Part shown: in pieces, positions 23,310-33,955 of the stretch
Numbering within the stretch: position 1 is the stretch's first letter
How the letters are laid out: every line of letters begins with the position of its first letter
DNA from: Tanypteryx hageni
Lineage: Eukaryota; Arthropoda; Insecta; Odonata; Petaluridae
Reading direction: 5' to 3'
DNA: 64,000 nucleotides
Assembly (NCBI GenBank): GCA_028673005.1
Contig: CM054120.1
Location: 73,519,533 to 73,583,532 of the forward strand
Notes under the pieces: generated by a model
The model's input: the letters and a program-made list of their open reading frames with translations, nothing else
The model's database searches: none
Told to the model about the DNA's origin: nothing
Position numbers and translations under genes: made by a program

Positions 23310-25158
23310 AATAAACGTATAAGGAACAAGAGTAAACACATACTTCTGTATGACCGATATTTACCAAAAACAAATCAGTACTTTTTCCTTTAACAGAAAT
23401 GTCGAATATAAAATTTCATATTGATCTGGTTAAGGGGTTTTTAGTTAGAGCACCCACAAAATCCCAGTCACAGAGACACACACAGATAAACCCACAAACA
23501 CACACACAGGCACACACATAGACACTCACAGGTACACCGACAGACATGCACACAGACACAGACACATACACACACACACTCAAGGACACACCCACAAACA
23601 TAATCGAGTAAATAATTTAAACGTGTTCAAGGGAAGTTAAACATATTTTCCTTGAATTATCGAATTCGTATTTTTTTATGAAAGAAATGCTTCCGCTACT
23701 TCGTATTTATAGAAATTAAAAAAAGGAAAGCGACAAAAGTAACCATCCAATTCCGGTTATCCGATTTATACCAAACATTAATCAGTTCCTTTCCCTTTAA
23801 CAAAAATGTAATATAAGAAATTTCCCGTTATAATGATCAATAGTCTTGGAGTTAAAGCACCCACAAAATTCCATTCACAGACACACCCGCAGACATCGTC
23901 CAGAAATAGTCAAAACGTGCTTAGGGGACCTTAAAAATTGCATTTCCGTTGAAATCTCGAACTCGATTTTTTTCATGAAAACAATAACTTATATTTCGTA
24001 AATGGAGAAAGTAATAATTCGGGAGCCTTTTCTATCGTACTAAAGAGTTCAAAGCACACTTTCCTTACACATAAAGTATAATAACGACAATAAAATCTCG
24101 GGCTTTAACAATGAAACGTTAGGCAAGGCAACATATCATTACAAACCTTAAAATTTACCAAAAATTATGATTAAAAAGTACAACTTGAGCGATTTCGAAA
24201 TGAAGTCAAACATCGACGACAAGAACAAAAATTTTTGTTTATTTTTCTTTAAAATAGTCCCTGTCTTAAGATAGTATGTCAGTTAATTCAAATTTAATTT
24301 TCCAATAGAAAAAAACGCAAGTCAGTGAAAAATGTAATAGTTAAGTGTTTGCACGAAAAAATTAAACTATCAAGTCGTACCCTCAAAAACTTTTGCAAAT
24401 TCAGTCAGAAATCTGCATGATTAACCTAGCAGTCACACTTAGTTCGGAGATTGATTTATCTTGAAATTACTTACGACTCCGCTATGAAAATGTGGTTCAC
24501 TCAATAATGAAGTGAGACGAAATGATGATGGATGTAACATCAATATAACGCAATTAATTATAAAAAAGATATAGCGCTTTACATCTCGTGCATTCCGTCA
24601 GCCAAAACGACTTCTTATTTCGGTGTTTAACGTGGAATATACGGAAATACCTATCAAGTAGAAAAAATAATGTAAGTAGAAAATCTGCAAGTGTTTCTTT
24701 TAATTTTTTAAACGCATATATCTCGATTGTATTTAGAATTGGGGCTTGTCATTTTCGCTATTTCCGATATGCAACAAATATTATCAAACCGGATAATTTG
24801 AAGAAGTAGATGAAATCGTCCATTCAAAATTCGTAAATCCACCCGTACATCCACTATTAGAGCAAATTACGCCGCGAATTTCCTTCAACCCTAGCCAAAC
24901 AATCCCTCACTTGGGCAAAAAAACAATTTCATGGGCCTGCTCACCCTATCATCACGATGCAAGAATGACAATTATATAACAATGGCGAATTTTAATAGTA
25001 CGTTCAAACGATAGGCCAAACGCGGAATAATCTTTGTTTTCACCGGTTGATATGCACGAATAAGTCGTATTTTATACAATAATAAACCTTGAAGGCTGAG
25101 GTGGCGTCACGACAGGAATAGGTACATAGTCACCGACAGACGTAATATTCACGTAGAT
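23310..25158 (+). repeat. Unit-like block B2, left part: module tail and front
   Basis: Nearly identical to 20277-21020 at its start, including rare shared variants, so the module cluster here is a local duplicate of the one 3 kb upstream. Unlike B1 it keeps the full tail (CACTTTCCTTACACATAAAG at 24058). The front begins at 24519 and is interrupted at 25158 by the RTE element; it resumes at 28330. The 77-codon frame is broken in this copy. Confidence 0.9.
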
Positions 25159-28100
25159 CTTCTTCTTCATCTAAAGGCTAAGCCTTGTCGCTGCAACCAT
25201 GAACTCCTGTCCTCTGCCATTCTCTTCAACATCTTGTATTTCTCAACTCCCATTACTGACTTCACGTCATCTAGGTATTTCTTTCTTGGTCTGCCTCTTC
25301 CTTTCTTCCCTAAAAGTTTCCCCTCCAAGATGTTCACAATTAATCCATTATGTCTAATCACATGGCCTAAAAATTTTGCCTTCCTTTCTTCCATTCCTCT
25401 GATCAGTTTCCTTTCTTCTTTTACTTCTTCCAAAACTTCAAGGTTTGTCTTTCTCTCTGTCCAACTTGTCTTTAACAATCTTCTACATATCCACATTTCT
25501 GTCGTTTCCAGACCGGACCTCTCCCTCTTTCCTAACGTCCAACTTTCACTACCATAAAGTAAGGTACTCCAGACAAAAGCTTTTGCAAAGGATTTCCTTA
25601 CTTCCAAATTCATATGACTGCTTGTCAATAGGTTCCTTTTGCATTGAAAAGCTTGCTTTGCAAGTGCTATTCTACTTTTCACTTCCTGTACGCATCTATT
25701 ATCTTCAGTAATTGTACTACCTAGGTAGCAAAACTGCTTCACCTGCTCAATTTCCTGATTGTCTATTTTGATCTTTGATATTGTCCCTGCATTACTTTTG
25801 CCTATAACCATCAATTTGGTTTTCTTGATATTTATCTTTAATACTACTGTTTTAACGTGTCCGATAATACTTTCAGCATTTTATTCATTTCTCTTTTTGA
25901 ATCGCTGAATATTACAATGTCATCTGCAAATCTAATGCAGTGTATTCTAACTCCATTTATTTTTATGCCTTTTGTCTTTTCCTTCATAACTTCTATACTT
26001 TCTTCAATGAACATATTAAACAAATATGGAGATAGCGGACATCCTTGTCTTACTCCTTTCCTTATCTTTGCTTCACTCTCTAATCCATTTATATTTATTC
26101 TTGTAGTTTGATTTTGATAAAGCTTAAAAATTAATCTTCTGTCCCTCCAATCAATACCTATTTTTTTCATAGTCTTAAACAACAGTTCCCAATTAACTGT
26201 ATCAAAGGCCTTCTCCAAATCAATAAACGTTAACCATAATGTCCTGTTCATTTCTAAACATCTTTCCATTATCACCCTGATGGCTAATATAGCTTCTCTC
26301 GTTCCTCTCCCACTTCTAAATCCAAATTGATCTTCACAAATATAATGTTCTATTTTCCTTTTTATTCTGTTTTTCACGATATAAATTAAAACTTTTGAGG
26401 CGTGCGAAAGTAGTGAAATTGTTCTGTAGTTACTACACTCCACTGCATTCCCCTTCTTTGGTAAACTTATAGTTTTACTTTTTATAAAGTCATCAGGTAA
26501 TTTTCCTTTTTCGTAACAATCTTTTATAATTTTAAAGAAATGTTCTTTTGCTTCCTCCCCTAAGTTCTTCAAAAGTTCTGCAGGTATACCATCGACACCT
26601 GTTGCCTTGCCTGAATTAAGATTATTAATAGCTTTATAAAACTCTTCTTTGGTTATTGTTGGGCCTAGCTCGTCATTTCTTATTTCCTCTTCATTTTCAA
26701 TAAATCTATATCCATCTCCAACATCTCTTCCACTATATAATTCTTCTATGTATTCTTTCCACCGAGCACATACTTTTTCATTTTCCCATAACATATTTCC
26801 TTCCTTATCCTTAACAATTGCCGATTTAGTTCTTGGTTTGTACTGGAGAGTTTTAATTTTGAAGTATGCTTTGTCTTGCCTTCCTCCCTTTGCATCTTCC
26901 TCAATTTCCTTCACTATCTTTTTGGTCCATCTCTCTTTTTCTTCTCTGCATTTGTTAATAATCTCATTCTTAACTTTTTTATAAGTTTCATCATTTCCAT
27001 TCTTCCTCAACTTGTTTCTTTCTTCAATTAAAATCAATATCTCCTCAGTCATCCAAGGTTTTCTAGGCTCAAATTTTCTCTTTCCAATAACTTCCTCTGT
27101 AGCTTTAATAACCCCTTTTTTAAATTCCTCCCAACTAAGTTGTCCTTCATAATTTCTCATCAACTCATTTGTTTTTTCTTGGTAATTCTTAGCCGTTGGT
27201 AACTCTTTCAGTCCCTGTAGATGCCAGTACTATTTAACTGTTCTCTTCATTTTCTTAAACCTAATATTGCATTTTGCCATGACTAGCTTGTGGTCACTGT
27301 CTACATCTGGACCTGGGTAACTATAACACGATTTTACCTGGTTCTTATATCTTCTTTTTACTAAAATATAATCTATTTGAAACCTTCTTCTGTCTGGCGC
27401 CTCCCATGTGTATCTTCTTCTTTTGGGAACTTCAAAGAAAGTGTTTGATACCATCATCTCATTCTGTTCACAAAACTCAATTAATCTTTCTCCCCTTTAA
27501 TTTGCTTCACCTAATCCAAATTTTCCTACCATTCTACTATTTCGACTAGATCCAATCACAGCATTAAAGTCTCCCATTATTATTACATTATCTTTATCTT
27601 TTGTCATCTTTATAAGTTCTTCTATTTCTTCATACACCTTTTCTACTTCTCCTTCTTCTGCACTACTTGTTGGGAAATACGCTTGTATTATCACTGTATC
27701 CGTTGGCATGGTGCTCATTCTTACCATCAACAACCCATCATTTATGTGATATGTATTGCAAAAACTGTTTGCCCATTTCTTACTAATAATGACTGCTATT
27801 CCATTCCTTCCTCTCTTTTCACCTCCACTATGAATTATTCTAAATTTATCACTGTAAAAATCTCCTTTCTCTTGCCACCTTGTTTCACATAAACCTAAGA
27901 TATCAATCTCATTTTTCTCCATTTCTTTCTTTATTTCTTCTAATTTGCCTATTTTTAGTAATGTTCTGACGTTCCAAGTACCTATTTTGACGTTTTGACA
28001 GGGATTTCGTTGGATAACGACCTGGGAAGCCCTGCTACATCCCCTGCCGGATCTTGGGTTCCGAATACCATGATCAGTAACAAATTCCGTTCTAAAACCT

Positions 28101-28329
28101 TCCATGGTTGCTACCCTCGGGATATCCATTAGGATCTTTAATGGAGTGGTTTCCTGTTGCCTTCTCGATCCTATGCCGTTGACTATCAAAATAGTTCCTC
28201 CGCCTTTAGGGGCACCTTCTCATCCGCCCCTAAACAGGCCGTTGGCATTTGGTAGAGGGGGGACTCCTTATCCCGGGAGTCACTCGGACGCCAGAGCCTC
28301 GTCTGTGAAGCACGGTGCACCACGTGCAG
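25159..28329 (-). mobile_element. RTE-type LINE, near full length, flanked by target duplication
   Basis: The element interrupts a unit front whose uninterrupted form is seen in five other copies. GTAGAT flanks it on both sides (25153-25158 and 28330-28335), read as a 6-bp target duplication. On the minus strand the 5' end is at 28329 with a GC-rich leader, and the 3' end is ...TTTAGATGAAGAAGAAG at 25159, a simple-repeat tail as in RTE-like LINEs. It is 3171 bp and carries one long ORF with few lesions. It appears to be one of the younger insertions in the window. Confidence 0.9.
25167..28189 (-). pseudogene. RTE polyprotein: AP endonuclease plus reverse transcriptase, three lesions
   Basis: Read from 28189 down, the order is: endonuclease (KIGTWNVRTLLKIGKLEEIK, LGLCETRW, IIMGDFNAVIG, DSDHKLV), linker, RT (ATGVDGIPAELL, EDQFGFRSGRGTREAI, TFIDLEKAFDTVNW, RQGCPLSPYLFNMFIEE, RFADDIVIF) and C-terminal domain (KQFCYLGSTITEDNRC, LYGSESWTLGKRE, GRGRPRKKYLDDVKSV). 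The endonuclease part is the one often annotated craniofacial development protein 2-like. Lesions: TAA at 27497-27499 where relatives have a charged residue, TAA at 27230-27232, and a frameshift near 25850 just after the FADD block. All catalytic motifs remain visible. Total about 1000 codons, the usual RTE size. Confidence 0.88.
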
Positions 28330-29039
28330 GTAGATATAAAGTTAAAATTCTGTCTGCCGCGAAAGTGTCGCCGCTGAAATTGTAAATATACATTTGGAAA
28401 TGACGTACATTCACCACCGATGTCATTTCACAATTTTAACCCAGCAACTTCAACATAAAGGTAACAGATACCATTAAATTATTATTGCCGCTTATTTGTA
28501 TTTATTTATTCTATTTTGAACTCGCAGATGTTATTTTTCGATATTTCACAAATTTACCAAAATGATTTGAGTGTAACAGTACGATACACAGATCAAGAGA
28601 AAAGTGTTTTGAAATGAATCCGATAAAGGATGTTATGGTGAAATATCAAGCTATATTGAAGAGTGAATGTGAGATGCCAACCTCATCAACTCAACCCGGG
28701 AGGCTGAGGAAGACACTGGGAATCTCCTAAAGCAAAGTAGGAATTGGGATGAAGAAGACGAATAATATGAATGAAGATCAACGCAATCCAAGGGGAGGGG
28801 GAGGATCGAAGTGAACGTGGAAAGGAAACCAACCTAAGCTGGGAGCCGAAGAATTTCCTAAAGCTAAACCAATATAATTGGAATACATAAAATGCGGGGA
28901 AAGCGGATGCTTTTATTGTTCAAGATAGAAGTTGAAATCAGGAGCATAAGTTTTAGGTAGTACCGTTTTTTGGCGATAAGAGCGCAAATAGAATGGTGGG
29001 ATGTTAACAGGATATTCCAATAATAATATTCGTGGTTAT
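28330..29039 (+). repeat. Unit-like block B2, right part of front
   Basis: Continues the front after the RTE insertion. About 125 bases are missing at 28560 (between AATTTACCAAAATG and ATTTGAGTGTAAC). The decayed ATG frame starts at 28614. It passes into segment X at CGTGGTTAT. Confidence 0.9.
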
Positions 29040-30840
29040 AAAGCATTTTCTTTATGACTGGTTAACATTACCTGCTATTTAAACATTTTTAATTTAATTA
29101 TATCGAGTAAACCAAATAAGTAAACAAGACTGCATTTAGTTGAACTCAGCTATTTAATTGGTTTAAGTATTTCCTATCTAATTTATGTCGGTCAGGAAAA
29201 TGCATATCATATATATACTTATATAATTAAATCGCCTAAGAAATTTGGAAAGCAAACCAAAGACCGTGGTTATAGAATGGAAAGTAATTAAAACCAGTAT
29301 CAAGGATACCTTGGATACAGAGATTGGCAAACAAGAGAAGCATATCAGAAAAACATGGATAACTAAGGAAATGCTGGAGAAAATGAATGAGAGGCGAAAA
29401 TGGAAAAACGTTTACAGTGAAGAATGTAGAGCTAACTATAGACGTATATACAATGAGTTGAGAAGGGTAACAGATAAAGCTAGAGAAAATTGGATAAAAG
29501 AAAAATGTGATGAAATACAGCAAATGGAGTAGTTAGGACGGTACGATATGATGTACGCTAAGGCATTGGAATTAGAAGATTTGAAGTCTACTGGAATTCG
29601 TGGTAAAGGAACTATGATTACAGATAGGAAGATAATCTCAGAAACAAAGAATATAGCACAGTTATGGGAAGAATACATTAAGGAACTATACAGCAAGCAG
29701 GCAGGATCGGCAAAAATAAAACTGGAAGATGAGAAAAACATTGAAGAAGACAGCTTAGGATCAAGTGTTATGGAGAGCAAAGAATAAAAAGCGATAGTAG
29801 AACTAAAATAGGGATAGCCACAAGAAGCTATGGAATATCAGCTGAGGTAATTAAAGTCATGGGATCAAAAGGACTAAGAGCGACCACAAAAATAATCCAT
29901 AAGATTTACGACACGGAAGAGTGGCCTCGGGATTTCCTAGAAGTAACAATGTCCCCTCTAAAGAAGAAGCCAAAGTCAATGCAATGTAAAGGCTACGGAA
30001 CGATAAACCTGTCACACACTTCGAAGATCATCACGAGGGTTCTAAATAAATGGCCGAAGAAAAAGCAAAAGAAATGCTAGGGGAAGATCATTTCGGTTTC
30101 AGAAAAGGACGAGGAACTAGAGATGCTATAGTGGTTAATAGAATCATACCAGAAACGGCAATAGAGTACAGTCAAGTTATCTCCGTATGTGCCGTAGACT
30201 GACAGAAGGAAAGGAAAGCCTTTAGAACAAGTCTCAGACTATAAATACCTTGGAAGCATCATAACAAGAGAAGCAAAATGTACGGATGAGTTGAGGACTA
30301 GAATTGGAAAAGCAAAAGCGACTTTCAGAAGAAAGAACCACCTACTTACGGGGAATATAAGGGAAGATATCCGCAAGATGATCATAAAATTCTATGTATG
30401 AAATATAGCTTTGTACGCTGCAGAAACCTGGACGCTTGGGAAAAATGACAACATATACTTTTAAAGTTTTTAAATGTGGACTTGGAGGAGAATGCTGAAG
30501 ATAAAATGGACAGATAGGATAAAAAACTAAGTGTTACGAAAACTAGGAGAGAAGCGAATGATTATACAGACTATCAAAAAGAGGAAGGCAAACTGGGTTG
30601 GACATTACCTGAGGAGAGAGAGTATGATTAAAGATTTGTTAGAAAGAAAACTAAATGGAAAAAGGGAAAGATGTAGGAAAAGGTTTCAGCTGATAGACGA
30701 TTTGAAAAGGAAAGAGTTATGAAGATATGAAGAGGGCAACAGAGAATAGGAGTTTCTGCAGAACCAGGTTTATCCATAAATAATCACGGATCTATCTAGG
30801 GACAGACTACCTATTATGATGATAATTAAATAACTAAAAT
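29040..30840 (+). mobile_element. Segment X, copy 3: dead LINE fragment
   Basis: Same structure as copy 1, with the LINE body from about 29245 and the 3' end ACTACCTATTATGATGATAA at 30806-30825. It shares the internal deletion of the RT core. Confidence 0.8.
29245..30822 (+). pseudogene. LINE polyprotein remnant lacking RT core, copy 3
   Basis: Open pieces are 29245-29532 (linker with RKTWITKEMLEKMNERRKWK), 29548-29787 (WEEYIKELYSKQAGSAKIK), 29859-30080 (MGSKGLRATTKI, EWPRDFLEVTMSPLKKK) and the C-terminal WTLGKND...WTWRRMLKIKW, ending around 30722 with RKRFQLIDDL. RT motif A is followed directly by the C-terminal VSDYKYLGSIITREAKC block, so the palm is missing. Several stops are present. Confidence 0.75.
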
Positions 30841-31183
30841 TACAGTTCAAGGTTAAAAGATGCATTCAAATTATAAGAAAACTAATCCAATTAATCAACC
30901 TTTACTAAATCCACAATTAATTCCTTATTTTTAACATCTAAACTAAATTAAAGTCCTCCAATGGTAATTCGTGCAGCACAAACATTCTCATTTCTACTTT
31001 CAGATTGAAAACTAATTGAATGCCGAAAGAGAGAAACTTAATTAAGAGCTTTCTTAATAAATCATTAACAAATTTAAATTAATATTACAGCACTAATCTA
31101 AATGACTCACTATAGAATAAAATATTACAATCTTGACAGAAATTAGGTAAATTGGTAAATTAATACAAAATAAATACCACCTA
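30841..31183 (+). repeat. Segment Y, copy 2, left part
   Basis: Matches 14041-14386. It ends with AAATACCACCTA (31172-31183), the left target duplication of the Penelope-like insertion. Nothing else recognised. Confidence 0.85.
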
Positions 31184-31372
31184 TTTGAGTTGAAGGCTTT
31201 CGCAGCGTTGCTGAATGCTGGTGGAGGTTTTCGGGTTTCGCTGCGTTGGCGGCATTTCTGGCTCTCGACGTTTCGCAGACGTTGCAGTCTGCATCTTCAG
31301 GAGATGAAGTGAGATCCGATGGTAGGGATCTGACTTTTATATTCACTCGTGACTTCCTAGTTTAACCGTTGT
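31184..31372 (-). repeat. Penelope pseudo-LTR A
   Basis: About 189 bp in minus orientation, from the TTTGAGTTGAAGG end to the TTTAACCGTTGT end. It lies downstream of the ORF and holds the best-preserved hammerhead motif of the minus-oriented copies. It matches repeat B with few differences. Confidence 0.85.
31255..31312 (-). ncRNA. Hammerhead ribozyme motif in pseudo-LTR A
   Basis: On the minus strand: core CTGAAGA (31294-31300; the C-U-G-A-N-G-A box), stem II GCAGAC/GTCTGC (31287-31292 with 31275-31280, six pairs, six-base loop), then GAAAC (31270-31274), and a GTC cleavage triplet (31267-31269). Stem I is TCTC (31301-31304) with GAGA (31263-31266). Stem III is minimal (AC/GT), as described for hammerheads of Penelope-like elements. 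All core positions agree with the type I consensus. Expected role: self-cleavage of element transcripts. Confidence 0.85.
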
Positions 31373-33741
31373 CCATCGCTGATTGGCTCGTTCGAGTTGC
31401 TATCCCTTTCTCTTTGGAGGTTGCTCCAACGTATTTTCCCTCCCCTTTACTTTTCCGTTGGAAGAGTCGTCTCCATGTTGCGCTGATGTGCAAACCGTCG
31501 TCCCGGTTGAAATTGGCCGGATGTTTTTCGATCTCAATAGCTTCGCGAATTAACCTCGGAAAATATCGATCTTCTTTCGCGAGCAATTTCGTTTCTTCGA
31601 GCGTGAAGGTGAAGGAGGTGAAGTGCTCCGCTATCGCCGACTCCCTCCATTTCTTGTTCATCATGGCCCGTTTATGTTCGGCTAAGCTAAAGCGAATGGG
31701 TCGTCCTGTTTGTCCGACGTATACGTGTCCGCAGCTGCATGGAATCCTGTAGACTCCTTCAGATGTAAGCGGGTCGAGTGCATCTTTCGCAGACGGAAGT
31801 TCTTTTATTTTTCTTAGCGTGTTAAAACGGAAGACGATATTTTCTTTTCGTAGAATCCTGGCTATGCGTCCTGATGTCCCGGCGATGAAGGGAATTTTTC
31901 GTAGGCTATGGGTTTTGGTCGTTCCACCGAAGGTTTTTGTTTCGGTTTTATATTCCGCCGGATGAATGGGTGACTGTAGCCATTATTCATGAGTGCCCTT
32001 CTTATATGCTCTTCTTCGTCTTTTAGGGACTCGGGATCGGAAATCGTCTTTGATCGGTGCATCAGGGTCTTGATTATTGATGCCTTCTGCTGAGGATGGT
32101 GATGAGAGGCAGCATGCAGGTAACGATCAGTGTGCGTCTTTTTTCGAAATACGCTGTGTCCAAGGCTTCCGTCAGGTCTCCTCTTCATCATGACGTCGAG
32201 AAATGGTAGGGTGTCGTTCTCTTCGACTTCCATGGTGAACTGGATGGCCGGGTGGACTTGGTTGAGTAGACGGTGGAACTCGTGAAGTTTATTTGTCCCA
32301 TGGGGCCAAATGACGAATGTGTCATCCACGTAACTCAGCCAGCATGAAGGACGAGGACCACATGATGATAGCGCCTTAGAGTCGAAACGCTCCATATACA
32401 GATTGGCTATGACGGGGGAGAGAGGACAGCCCATAGCTGCTCCTTCCTTCTGCTCGTAAAACTGTCCGTTCCACAGGAAGTATTTGTTGTTGAGGCAGAA
32501 TTCTGTTAAATCCGGATAGTCTGCCGGAAGTCCATGATGTATAAGCTCCTTCAAGATCTCGATGGAGTCCTTTATGGGAACCTTAGTGAAGAGTGAGGTC
32601 ACGTCAAAGCTTACTAGAATATCGTTCTCCGATACTTTCATGTCGTTTAGCCTTTCTATGAAATGTGCTGAATTCTTCACGTTCGACTCCGTTCCGCCTA
32701 CGTACGTCTGTAAGCTGCGTGCGAGGTATTTTGACAGCCGATATGTTGGGGAGCCGATGGCGCTGACGATGGGTCTCAGGGGAACGTCGTTCTTGTGTAT
32801 TTTTGGTAACCCATACAGTCGTGGAGGCCTGGATGATGACGACAGTAGGTTCCGTTGGTCTTCAATAGGTATGGAGGATTTCTCAGTTCTCGGATTTTCC
32901 TTTCGGTCTTCATCGTCGGGTCGCCTTTGAGTGTGGAGTAAGTTGGATCGTCCAGCAGATTGCGGATCTTCTCGTCGTAGTCCTCCTTGGAGATAATTAC
33001 GGTGGCGTTTCCCATATCAGCCGGTAAAATCACGATGTTTTTGTTGTTTTTTAAATCTTTGATGGCCTGTCTATCGGCTGTGGAGGTGTTGGAGGATGGT
33101 GGTGTTGCTTTACGAATAATATGCGCCACCTCTTGGCGTATTTCTTCTGCTTGGTTTGAATTCAGATTTCGGATGGCCGCTTCCACTCCCACGACAATTT
33201 CTTCCTTAGGTATTTAGTTGGGAGCGTTAGCGAAGTTCAGACCTTTCGCTAAGACTGATTTTGCTGCATCGGAGAAAATTATGTCCGTTAGGTTGTAAAT
33301 CGTCTTGTCGTGGCTCGGCGTCGGATCTGGATGTTGTTTCTTATGGAGATTTTTGAATTTCTTAACCTGCTTGTCCGTGAAAGACCGCTGGGTTTTTGTT
33401 GAGGAACTGGCGGTGATATGGTCAATCTGGTCCCAGTCTTCGTGAGACATAACGGAGGCGAGCTCTAGGTGGAGATGGTAGAGATTATGAGCACATTGCA
33501 GAAGTGCTTATCTCGTGGAGCGGATGCGTTCACGCAGGAGTGCTTGGCTTGTCCGATATATAATCTTCTTTGCAGCCTGGGATGATATGTGATTTTTCAC
33601 CTTGACACAAGTTGGTATCGTGTCTGTATCCCGGCACCGTTGAAGAAAGGCGAGTGATGACAAAAGTTTGCACTTCTGTGTGCGGAGACGCTCGAATCTC
33701 CTTGTCTTCCTCTGGATGACTTCCCCGTAGAGGGATATCAA
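31362..33741 (-). pseudogene. Penelope-like ORF: reverse transcriptase plus GIY-YIG endonuclease
   Basis: Read from 33741 down: an N-terminal region (RRFERLRTQKCKLLSSLAFL; KNIVILPADMGNATVI), RT (SFDVTSLFTKVP, GAAMGCPLSPVIANLYME, SYVDDTFVIW, LPFLDV), a linker, then GIY-YIG (GVYRIPCSCG, YVGQTGRPI, AEHKRAMMNKKWRESAIAEHF) ending at 31362. The YVDD box and the GVY..YVG pair identify a Penelope-like element with nuclease. Lesions: stops at 33508-33510 and 33214-33216, a frameshift near 32835 (before LYGLPKIHKNDVP) and another near 31893 (before GTSGRIARIL). Each domain is otherwise well preserved. Confidence 0.9.
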
Positions 33742-33880
33742 TTTGAGTTGAAGGCTTTCTCAGCGTTGCTGAATGCTGGTGGAGGTTTTCGGGTTTCGCT
33801 GCGTTGGCGGCATTTCTGGCTCTCGACGTTTCGCAGACGTTGCAGTCAGCATCTTCAGGAGATGAAGTGAGATCCGATCT
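33742..33880 (-). repeat. Penelope pseudo-LTR B, first part
   Basis: Same sequence as the first 137 bases of repeat A. It is cut after GAGATCCGAT by the CR1 insertion and continues at 38703-38754 (GGTAGGGATCTGAC...ACCGTTGT). Confidence 0.9.
33815..33870 (-). ncRNA. Hammerhead ribozyme motif in pseudo-LTR B, one stem mismatch
   Basis: Same core as in repeat A (CTGAAGA, GAAAC, GTC, stem I TCTC/GAGA), but stem II reads GCTGAC against GTCTGC, a U-U mismatch at the third pair. This copy should be weaker or inactive. Confidence 0.75.
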
Positions 33881-33955
33881 ACATCTACATCTACAATTTA
33901 CCCTGCAATTCACCAAGTTGGTGGGTGGCAGGGGGTGCAATGCACCAAATCCTAC
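33881..33955 (-). other. CR1 3' UTR with hexamer tail
   Basis: Only about 75 bases separate the ORF2 stop and the end. It contains the dyad GGTGCATTGCACC followed by CCCTGCCACCCACCAACTTG, and terminates in TGTAGATGTAGATGTAG. Hairpin plus short direct repeats is the signal normally recognised by CR1 reverse transcriptase for target-primed synthesis. Confidence 0.7.

Noticed and set aside
27497..28189. Host craniofacial development protein 2-like gene
   Set aside because: That database name is commonly given to the endonuclease domain of RTE LINEs. Here it is followed in frame by RT and flanked by a target duplication.
31362..31780. GIY-YIG nuclease as an independent host gene
   Set aside because: It is in line with a Penelope reverse transcriptase and between pseudo-LTRs, so it belongs to the retroelement.
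25153..33900. Link between the RTE target GTAGAT and the CR1 tail hexamer GTAGAT
   Set aside because: The match is six bases and the elements are unrelated loci 8 kb apart; it is most simply coincidence.
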